From Mycolicibacterium mengxianglii (GTDB taxonomy: Bacteria; Actinomycetota; Actinomycetes; Mycobacteriales; Mycobacteriaceae), in NCBI RefSeq assembly GCF_015710575.1, contig NZ_CP065373.1:3906001-3970000 (forward strand): DNA of 64,000 bases, in the 5' to 3' direction. Each line of letters begins with the position of its first letter. Within the stretch, counting starts at the first letter, position 1. Below, one piece after another: positions 49,166 to 54,902 of this stretch. The notes under the pieces were generated by a model, which did not search any database, was not told the DNA's origin, and saw nothing but the letters and a program-made list of their open reading frames with translations. A program made the translations under genes and the position numbers.

Positions 49166-49684
49166 GAGGGGCAGTCCGCTGGGACTAACGAACGAACTCC
49201 TTATCTCGTCGGGTGTTCGGTTGAGGGCCCAGGACGAAATGACAAGTCGCGCGACATCGCTGACAGGGTCCCACGTTCCTGTCACAACCATCGCCGGCCG
49301 GCCGTCCTTTCCTACTAGCCTCAACTCCGACTCATCGGAATCATCGATTCTGAACGGCGAAGCGACTGATTCTCTGGTCACCGGCGGCATGAGCCGTGCC
49401 AGGTTCAGGCCCTCACGGACAGTCGGACCGAACGTCATCCAGAAAAATGCTTCTGCGGCCACTTGGTTGCAGGCATCGGCATCGACTTCATATTCCTCAC
49501 TTCCTGCTCGGGAACTGGAAGTGATTCTCAACAGACCTCCCCGCCAAGGCCTTACGAAATACCGATCCTCTCCGCCGCGGTTATAAAACAACGCAGTCGT
49601 GCCATCTTCGACACGACTGTATGAGTAACCCGCCTCAGCGGCCCATCCGATGAGATCCCCAGAAGGAAACAGGAAGCCTTTCAT
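49148..49684 (-). CDS. Imm61/IFT-like immunity protein, copy 1
   Basis: A 178-residue cytosolic protein of the family that includes IFT (Rv3902c), the antitoxin of the NAD-glycohydrolase TNT. Family pattern visible: AEAGYSYSRVEDGTTALFYN, RYFVRPWRGGLLRITSS, EAFFWMTFGPTVREGLNL, TGTWDPVSDVARLVISSWAL and SFVSPSGLPLF near the C-terminus. ATG 49684 overlaps the stop of a degenerate TNT-like toxin tail (ATGA). The frame is intact, so it is presumably made and would protect against TNT-type toxins from relatives. Identity from pattern recognition, not a search. Confidence 0.72.
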   Translation of the reverse strand: MKGFLFPSGDLIGWAAEAGYSYSRVEDGTTALFYNRGGEDRYFVRPWRGGLLRITSSSRAGSEEYEVDADACNQVAAEAFFWMTFGPTVREGLNLARLMPPVTRESVASPFRIDDSDESELRLVGKDGRPAMVVTGTWDPVSDVARLVISSWALNRTPDEIRSSFVSPSGLPLFSSWA

Positions 49685-49845
49685 CTAAGCACTCCAGTTT
49701 GTAGAGGTTGCTCGACTGTCTGCACCTTTCCCCGCCCATCTACGAATTGTGTTTACAAGCAACCCAGTCGGACCTTCTACAACGACCCACTGGTGGGCCG
49801 TACCGGGCTGACCACCCATTCGGGTGGCACGTCAACGCCTGTGCC
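49681..49845 (-). pseudogene. TNT-like toxin C-terminal stub upstream of immunity copy 1
   Basis: One minus-strand frame reads GTGVDVPPEWVVSPVRPTSG, stop, a short stretch, stop, then TQFVDGRGKVQTVEQPLQTG and VLR-stop. The ending resembles the C-terminus of TNT domains (...GGGTQ[YF]...V..L...GVLR). The two internal stops and the missing Gly-rich loop show it is dead. Its TGA overlaps the ATG of the Imm61 gene, the arrangement expected of a toxin followed by its immunity gene. Confidence 0.6.
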
Positions 49846-49929
49846 CTAGAAGGTGTGGTGCTGCGACGCGAACCTGGAGGTGTTGCCCGGTGCGCTAACG
49901 GTGGCTGAATGTAGGTGCGACATCAGAAG

Positions 49930-50030
49930 TGCGCCTGATTCTTCATGCTTAAATCCGAATCCGGCTCGTGTCGACCGCGCAACTACGTCGCGCGAAGGAC
50001 AAAAGGTGATCGCAACGTGCAACTCCAAGG
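49930..50030 (-). pseudogene. Imm61-like immunity gene fragment (N-terminal ~30 residues)
   Basis: Minus-strand ITFCPSRDVVARSTRAGFGF and then KHEESGAL match the N-terminus of immunity copy 3 (FNPSLNLIAFSTQAGFEFKHDEAGAG) at protein and DNA level. The fragment ends where homology stops near 49930. Upstream, CTTGGAGTTGCACGTTGC keeps a toxin-tail-like L-G-V-A-R with the stop mutated to TGC. The rest to 50162 and from 49846 to 49930 shows nothing I recognise. Confidence 0.75.
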
Positions 50031-50162
50031 TGTTAAGGGTGATCATCGTCGGCCACCCAAATGCGTTTAAACTCGGCTATCAATTCGAATCTTAGCTCCT
50101 ACCACGCTTGGAATACAGCATGCTTGCCGCCTCGATTTGGTTGGCATTTTTCCTTTCCGCAA

Positions 50163-50588
50163 TCAACTGTTCAAGCCCAGGATCCCAGTGCGAGCCACCT
50201 CGAAGTTATTGGCAATCTGCTCACGTAGCCAAGTCAGCCAAGTCGTCGAAGTAGCGAAATTTTCGCGTTGATCGCGCATCAAGCTCACCAATTCTTCCAA
50301 CGGAAGATCTGGTCTCGGCACGAATTCAGTGAGATAGCGCCAATTCCGCGCCTTGCCGTACAAACCGTGTTCATTGGGCGCATCTGATGACGCAATCATG
50401 CAGTTTATTTCACCTGCGCGAGTTGAGAAGTATATTTGCAATTTGCAGTCAGACCCACGATAAAACACCGCGACCCCATTGCGACCCCCTTCATCTACCC
50501 GATCATCGACCTCCTCCAACGCGAATCCAAGCTCTGCCATTGTCGGACCTACGATCCTGTGAACTTCATCCGCAAAACTAGTCTCCAC
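50163..50588 (-). CDS. Unrecognised 141-residue protein, putative immunity protein
   Basis: I do not recognise the family. It is an intact, soluble, mixed alpha/beta-looking protein starting METSFADEVHRIVGPTMAEL. Notable stretches are VAVFYRGSDCKLQIYFSTRA, GEINCMIASSDAPNEHGLYG and a Trp-rich C-terminal part (TTWLTWLREQIANNF). GTG 50588 is preceded by GGAAG. Position among immunity genes and relics, small size and same orientation suggest an immunity protein, possibly for the ADP-ribosyltransferase-like toxin whose N-terminal fragment lies just upstream (50646-50744); this is inference. Confidence 0.5.
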   Translation of the reverse strand: METSFADEVHRIVGPTMAELGFALEEVDDRVDEGGRNGVAVFYRGSDCKLQIYFSTRAGEINCMIASSDAPNEHGLYGKARNWRYLTEFVPRPDLPLEELVSLMRDQRENFATSTTWLTWLREQIANNFEVARTGILGLNS

Positions 50589-50645
50589 CGCACTTCCTTC
50601 CGTTCGCTCTACGGGGATGTCACTCGCGTAACTCTCCGGAATCGC

Positions 50646-50744
50646 TCACAGGAACGAACATAACGACTGACGAATACGGCTCAATTCACCGGCCAACCTG
50701 CGGTACGTGATCGCCGCGATGGCCGGCAGCTGAACGAGTGCGGG
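50646..50744 (-). pseudogene. Fragment of the ADP-ribosyltransferase-like domain (N-terminal part)
   Basis: Minus-strand PALVQLPAIAAITYRRLAGE aligns with ALLQLPATPAITYRGLAGEP of the intact gene at 54216-54677, then diverges and stops. The right end is joined directly to a fragment of another gene family (50741-50935), a composite relic. Confidence 0.75.
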
Positions 50745-50935
50745 TAACCCCTCCGAAACCAAATCCTGGAACCGACAATCACCGGACTATCCCACTCTTG
50801 CGTTCCGGTCAGGCTACTCCAGGCGATGCGCGAATTCACCGAAAAGATTATCTGCGTTTGACTTCATCAATTCCACACCTTCCGGCGTTTTGCTGAGAAT
50901 ACCCTCGGTGCCAAGTCCGCGACCGATGCGGGATT
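50741..50935 (-). pseudogene. Fragment of the 196-residue gene family (N-terminal part)
   Basis: Minus-strand SSLTGTQEWDSPVIVGSRIW followed by FRRGYP matches NNLTGTPEWDSPVVVGSRIWFRRGYP of the gene at 52773-53363; the two DNA stretches are about 85% alike for ~80 bases. Upstream, TEGILSKTPEGVELMKSN also has a counterpart (TEGILRETAEGN) before the intact gene. Reading frames do not connect, so it is dead. Confidence 0.8.
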
Positions 50936-50965
50936 GCCAGTCGCGTCAGGTCAGACACGCCGGCG

Positions 50966-51493
50966 CTATCTCAGCTCGAACAACGGTTCGCCCCGTGGAC
51001 TCGTGAACGACTCGATCAAAGCGGACGCGGAGGTCCCAAGCGCCCATGAAACCTTCACGAGCATCGCAACGTCGCTAACCGGATCCCAGAGCCGCTTTAT
51101 CGAACCAACAGCAATATCGTCGACGGTCAGCAGAGCCAAATGACCGGGATCGCCATCATCGATCTTGTACCCCTCGTAGGCTTTGCCCTTCGATGTGGGC
51201 ATACGAAGTCTCGGAAGCCGAAGTGCGCTGCGGACACTGGGCCCGAACTGCATGATGAAGAACGCTTCCCCAGTTCTCGCGTCGCTAACATCGACAAGGT
51301 AGTCTTCGCGATCCCCTCTGGCCGCTTTGGAGATCCTGAGCGAAGAGCCGGAAATGGGTCGGACATAGAAAGCTGTGTCCCAGCCAGCATTATGGAACAC
51401 GAATTCACCTTCGGCGCCGTAGCGTTCGGCGACGTAACCGGCGCGAAGAGCCCAGTCCGCCAACTCTCCTGAGGGCGCAAACGCATCCGTCAC
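50966..51493 (-). CDS. Imm61/IFT-like immunity protein, copy 2
   Basis: A 175-residue Imm61-type protein. Shared pattern: SGELADWALRAGYVAERYGA, TAFYVRPISGSSLRISKAAR, EAFFIMQFGPSVRSALRLPR, LWDPVSDVAMLVKVSWALG and SFTSPRGEPLF. I placed the start at GTG 51493 (VTDAFAPSGEL), seven bases after GAGGGGG and at the expected length of the family. The same frame is open upstream through a toxin-tail relic to 51796, so a longer fused product is possible. Its C-terminal third has a near-identical broken copy at 48690-48908. Confidence 0.75.
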   Translation of the reverse strand: MTDAFAPSGELADWALRAGYVAERYGAEGEFVFHNAGWDTAFYVRPISGSSLRISKAARGDREDYLVDVSDARTGEAFFIMQFGPSVRSALRLPRLRMPTSKGKAYEGYKIDDGDPGHLALLTVDDIAVGSIKRLWDPVSDVAMLVKVSWALGTSASALIESFTSPRGEPLFELR

Positions 51494-51796
51494 CGCAGCA
51501 TCCCCCTCATCCATGTTTTGAATGCTCATATTTATACCCTGGTTATTTTGAACCAAGACCTGCAAACTTCCACCCTCGCGGCCGAACGCAGCAGCGACTT
51601 CGGAAATCTCGATCGTCCAACCATCCCCGTAGGCCACCGACTGAGTTCCATCCGAGGGTGCATGGCAGCGATCCCAGAAGTGGTTTTTCACGCCGCTTGT
51701 ATAGGCGTGTGGGGCGACCGAGACATTCTTCAGCGCCGGTGGGCGTTCGTTCTTTCTCGCGCGTGCAGTTGTCGAGACGAGACACCTCTCGAGCAT
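51491..51796 (-). pseudogene. TNT-like toxin C-terminal remnant in frame with immunity copy 2
   Basis: Minus-strand sequence contains AAAFGREGGSLQVLVQNNQG and then INMSIQNMDEG, resembling the TNT end (APxFGQPGGGxQ..., then SV..L..EG.LR). The conserved Gln is kept. Upstream of it, NERPPALKNVSVAPHAYTSG may be the degenerate LPP region. Five Gs follow GAT-GA; with four, the frame would end D-E-G-M-L-R-stop and overlap the immunity GTG as GTGA. As it stands, the toxin tail reads through into the immunity gene. No complete toxin domain is present. Confidence 0.55.
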
Positions 51797-51853
51797 GAAT
51801 GGGGCTCGCCCCGCTCTACGACAGCGACACCGAGCGCTGCTCCGAAACCGGCT
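51794..51853. repeat. Copy B of the shared cassette piece (with 48915-48967)
   Basis: CATGAATGGGGCTCGCCCCGCTCTAC... parallels 48915-48967. Here it sits just upstream of the toxin-tail relic, supporting an origin in a toxin coding sequence. Confidence 0.7.
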
Positions 51854-51900
51854 GGCCAGCGTCTCGAAAGGATGCCAGGGCTTCCGTAGCCATCACGGCA

Positions 51901-52422
51901 TTATGTCGTGAAGAGAGGACTGCCCGTGGGATCGAGAAAGGATGCCTGTACTGCCTCGGGTGAGGCCGCGAGCACACAAGAGATTTTCACCAGACGGCCG
52001 ATATCAAGGGCCGGATCCCATTTGCGTCTAACCGAAACTACCGGCCGTTTCTCGCCATCGGTGAGGACCAGACTCGATTCGCCTAATTCGCATATGACGA
52101 ATGGCGGGTAAACCTCGCCCCTACTAATAGGAAGTTGGACCCCAGGGAGACCCATTTCTGCTCGCACGTCTGAACCGAACGTCATCCAGAAGAATGCTTC
52201 TGCCGCAGCCGCGACTTCGGCGTCGAGAAGATATTGTTCGGCGTCATTCCGGCTCGCTTTCGAAATCCGGAGAAATCCTTCTGGCCGTGGCCTTATAAAA
52301 AGTCTATTGGCCCAGCCTATGTTATAGAACACGCCTGCGCCTGCTTCGTCATGCTTAAACTCAAATCCTGCCTGCGTTGAAAACGCGATTAAGTTGAGCG
52401 AAGGATTGAAAGGGATCGTCAA
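51901..52422 (-). CDS. Imm61/IFT-like immunity protein, copy 3
   Basis: A 173-residue intact member: TQAGFEFKHDEAGAGVFYNI, NRLFIRPRPEGFLRISKASR, EAFFWMTFGSDVRAEMGLPG, RRKWDPALDIGRLVKISCVL and SFLDPTGSPLF. The start is TTG 52422, chosen because it overlaps a TGA that closes a toxin-tail-like frame (E-F-G-V-M-R-stop), the same stop/start arrangement as copy 1. Copies 1 to 3 are diverged from one another (roughly a third to a half identical by eye), so they may recognise different toxin variants. Confidence 0.73.
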   Translation of the reverse strand: MTIPFNPSLNLIAFSTQAGFEFKHDEAGAGVFYNIGWANRLFIRPRPEGFLRISKASRNDAEQYLLDAEVAAAAEAFFWMTFGSDVRAEMGLPGVQLPISRGEVYPPFVICELGESSLVLTDGEKRPVVSVRRKWDPALDIGRLVKISCVLAASPEAVQASFLDPTGSPLFTT

Positions 52423-52424
52423 CG

Positions 52425-52590
52425 CATAACTCCAAACTCGTGCTTGCGTGGCTTACACCTACAAGATAGTCGTCGCCAGCCCCTCTGATCGCTTGGGAAA
52501 TCCTGAGCGAATTGTCGGAAATGGGCCGAACATAGAAAGCTATGTCCAGGTGCCGACGCTTTCCTCACAGCAGCATCCCCGTCTTCTATG
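52425..52590 (-). pseudogene. Imm61-like fragment with internal deletion
   Basis: Minus-strand IAFYVRPISDNSLRISQAIR, then GAGDDYLVGVSHAST, aligns with the middle of copy 2 (TAFYVRPISGSSLRISKAARGDREDYLVDVSDART). It begins with a GTGAGG preceded by GACGGGGATGCTGCT, the same toxin/immunity junction as copy 2, but about 35 N-terminal codons and the C-terminal half are missing and a base is lost at the junction. The left side is fused to the copy 3 start. Bases 52591-52772 show no feature I recognise beyond a long minus frame ending EVEVGGAEISIEDG. Confidence 0.75.
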
Positions 52591-52772
52591 CTGATTTCTG
52601 CGCCGCCGACCTCGACTTCCTGAAGACCTGGCAGTACGGAGTCGACTCCGAGAAAGACCGCCGCGCGTCGCCTGGAAGGCCTGACTTCTTCAGGATCTCT
52701 CCGGCGATACCGCTTCAGGGACCTGTAGTAGAGCCCTGTCGTCGTTCGCTATCGCATGAGGCGACCCATCGG

Positions 52773-53363
52773 TCAGATCATCCCTCGGCCGAAGATGCTG
52801 TTGACTTCGCCGAAGTCCAGAAGCATGACCCGACTCATGGCCGCCTTTCCATCACTGAGACAAGCGAACTGCGTGGGCCTGCTCGTGACCACATAGCGTT
52901 TGAGGTAGGCGGAAGGAATGGCGTTGTCGACATCGGGCATTGAGGTCATGGCGGCAATGTCCTCGTCGCTGGCAGAAGTGATGTCAATCCGATCATCGAC
53001 TCCGAGTCGCTTCCACTCCCAGTGGATTGGATCGAGCCCGCTGTTTGTTCTGAGGAAATCTGCCACGGTGGCAATGACATACTTGCCGGCGTCGCCCAAG
53101 TCCGTGAACGTCGCCACGACTGACGTCAACGGGGCGCTACGGCGCTCCGTAGTCAAACGAAGTACTGTCGCGACCCCGGCGCTGATATCGATGCCGAACG
53201 CACTCCAGTCCGGATGCGGATAACCCCTCCGAAACCAAATCCTGGAGCCGACGACCACGGGACTGTCCCACTCTGGCGTTCCGGTCAGGTTATTCCAGGA
53301 GGTGCTCCAATGGTCGAGATTAGACACCACCACACTGAGTTTGTCGTCTCCGTTTGGTGTCAT
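52773..53363 (-). CDS. Unrecognised 196-residue protein, putative immunity protein
   Basis: Family not recognised. Soluble, no signal peptide. Visible features: SVVVSNLDHWSTSWNNLTGT, a Trp/Arg-rich PVVVGSRIWFRRGYPHPDWS, a central VVATFTDLGDAGKYVIATVA, Trp in PIHWEWKRLG, and a C-terminus SRVMLLDFGEVNSIFG. ATG 53363 is taken as start; TTG 53378 is possible. A fragment of its N-terminus lies at 50741-50935 and of a relative's C-terminus at 53862-53990, so it belongs to the shuffled set. Immunity to a toxin is inferred from neighbourhood only. Confidence 0.55.
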   Translation of the reverse strand: MTPNGDDKLSVVVSNLDHWSTSWNNLTGTPEWDSPVVVGSRIWFRRGYPHPDWSAFGIDISAGVATVLRLTTERRSAPLTSVVATFTDLGDAGKYVIATVADFLRTNSGLDPIHWEWKRLGVDDRIDITSASDEDIAAMTSMPDVDNAIPSAYLKRYVVTSRPTQFACLSDGKAAMSRVMLLDFGEVNSIFGRGMI

Positions 53364-53499
53364 CAGTTTACCGCTCAATTGCCTTCTGCCGTTTCCCTGA
53401 GGATACCCTCGGTGTGCGATACCTCGCCCGATACGCGATCAGCAGAAATTGGGTCTCGAGATCCGACGATACCTTGACAGCCCTTGGGGCGCTTCGTCA

Positions 53500-53645
53500 T
53501 TGAGGTGAGCAGACATGGATCCCTCCGCCAGACGCTGGCTCACGCGCTGAGCCGCTTTGTCCAACAATGCAAATTGCGTCCGATGACGGGTCCCCGGCCG
53601 TTTCCTGGTAGGTGATCGCGGGCGTGGGCTGAGTTCTTCGGAGCG
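53500..53645 (-). pseudogene. Second fragment of the ADP-ribosyltransferase-like domain
   Basis: Minus-strand QPTPAITYQETAGDPSSDAI parallels PATPAITYRGLAGEPSPNAI of the intact gene; the conserved Arg is Gln here and the frame decays afterwards. It lies directly upstream of the 196-residue gene, as another fragment lies upstream of the 141-residue gene. Confidence 0.7.
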
Positions 53646-53861
53646 CCGGCTCACCAGATCTGCGGTCATAGACCGGGATTCCGGCTCATCGCAGAAGAGT
53701 GCGCAGCTCGCGGTCGGTCGGTTTTCGAGATCGCCTACACGGATTTCAGCCTGCTGCAATGCAATTCGCGTCCGGCGAGACGCCCTCCGGGGAACGAGCG
53801 AGGCACGCGCCGCTCCCGGAGCTACCGCCATCAGGTGCGAAGTCGGCCTTACCCCGTCACG

Positions 53862-53990
53862 TCAACCCCGCGCTGAAAGTTCGGTTGATCTCGTCGAAGG
53901 ACAACAGCATCACACGGCTGAGCGGTGCGTTGCATCAATTGTCGGCGAAGGGCTCCCGTTCGGACAACTCCAACTCCCAGGTGTTGTTCC
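53862..53990 (-). pseudogene. C-terminal fragment of a relative of the 196-residue protein
   Basis: Minus-strand PLSRVMLLSFDEINRTFSAG, ending LT-stop, matches AMSRVMLLDFGEVNSIFGRG of the intact gene's C-terminus. An in-frame stop (FADN-stop) precedes it. The stretch 53646-53861 to its left has an open minus frame without recognisable domains. Confidence 0.75.
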
Positions 53991-53992
53991 TC

Positions 53993-54117
53993 GGATTACA
54001 CGTGCGCGCGATAAGAGTTCTGATTCGTCATGCTCGAACCGATTCTTCGCCTACCGCTGCCCAATGTCGCATTCGACGGCTCGATGGAGACAGGCATCAG
54101 GCCCACGAGGAGCAACC
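53993..54117. repeat. Copy B of the second shared cassette piece (with 49041-49165)
   Basis: TTACACGTGCGCGCGATAAG through GGCATCAGGCCCACGAGG pairs with 49041-49165. The minus strand here has an open frame ending SSMTNQNSYRAHV-stop, whose equivalent in copy A lacks the stop. Bases 54118-54215 show nothing more. Confidence 0.65.
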
Positions 54118-54215
54118 CGTCTTTTTTTGGGCCGTTTCGCGGTTGGGCCGCACGATTTCGGGCTACGGCACCACGTTTCAGCGCCACGGCTTCCAATCTC
54201 CATCCGGAGCAGAAG

Positions 54216-54677
54216 TCAGGCGGGGCGGCTGGCTGGCGTGAATCGACCCGGGGAATGGATCGGAACCGCAGGCGCAGCCAATGCAGCGCTTACTTGCTCG
54301 ATGACAGCTGCCCGTAACTCGGCAGGTCCGGGCGGAAGCTGCGGCGCATCCCCTGGTTCAGCGAGAAGAACCACCGGATTTGAGAGGCCCTCGACGTTGA
54401 CAGAACCGACCGGCAGCAGGACGGTCCCAGGCAGCAACGCGATTTCGTGTTCGTCAGGGTGCTGCGAAAGCGGCGCGATGTAACGGCCGGTGATGGTGAC
54501 GATCGCGACCAAGCGCTGCGCAGTGAAGTTCTCCGTCGCGACCCTCGGGCTCAGAGAGCTCGGCAGCACGCTCGACAATGTGATCGCATTGGGTGAGGGC
54601 TCACCGGCCAACCCTCGGTAGGTGATCGCCGGGGTGGCGGGCAGTTGCAGAAGTGCTTGTTCGAGGCCTGTGGTCAT
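54216..54677 (-). CDS. ADP-ribosyltransferase-like domain protein (toxin-tip size)
   Basis: A 153-residue protein from ATG 54677. The R-S-E layout of mono-ADP-ribosyltransferases is visible: Arg21 in TPAITYRGLAGE, a Ser-rich strand NAITLSSVLPSSLSP (35-43), and an E-x-E turn QHPDEHEIALLPGTVLLP with Glu76 and Glu78. If active it would transfer ADP-ribose from NAD+ to a target. It has no secretion or delivery domain, so it looks like an orphan toxin tip or a gene grown from one. Two broken copies of its N-terminal part lie at 50646-50744 and 53500-53645. Confidence 0.6.
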   Translation of the reverse strand: MTTGLEQALLQLPATPAITYRGLAGEPSPNAITLSSVLPSSLSPRVATENFTAQRLVAIVTITGRYIAPLSQHPDEHEIALLPGTVLLPVGSVNVEGLSNPVVLLAEPGDAPQLPPGPAELRAAVIEQVSAALAAPAVPIHSPGRFTPASRPA

Positions 54678-54752
54678 GCAGTCTTCTCTCTGATCTCGAT
54701 CGCATCGACGATGGCATGCGCGGCGCACCTGACGAAGTCGGGGGTTCGAGCT

Positions 54753-54833
54753 TCACGCTGCAGCGGACAGCGAGGAGCATGTCGTCGCCAACACCGCCGG
54801 ATCCGCCCTCAGCTGTTCACCCGAGTTGCCCAC
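54753..54833 (-). pseudogene. Possible relic of an ESX-secreted toxin N-terminus
   Basis: Minus-strand VGNSGEQLRADPAVLATTCS, then SLSAAA-stop, resembles the start of EspC/WXG100-like secreted proteins (D..LR..A..LA..G..L.AA). It is only ~27 codons, closed by a stop, 75 bases upstream of the ADP-ribosyltransferase-like gene and just downstream of lpqB. A short similarity, so only tentative. The remaining bases 54678-54902 show no gene. Confidence 0.35.
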
Positions 54834-54902
54834 AGTGCAGAACGTATCGACTTGACGGACTTCGCTCAATTCACCTTTGCCGGAGTCGACGCGCTGTCGG
54901 CG

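Noticed and set aside
53439..53831. 130-codon minus-strand open frame as a gene
   Set aside because: Reads across an ART-like fragment in another frame, with Arg/Ser-rich composition and no start or ribosome site; a chance frame in a relic region.
48650..54902. Prophage, insertion sequence or integrative element carrying the immunity genes
   Set aside because: No integrase, transposase, tRNA, attachment repeats or phage genes seen in the region or at its edges; direct shuffling of toxin cassettes explains it better.
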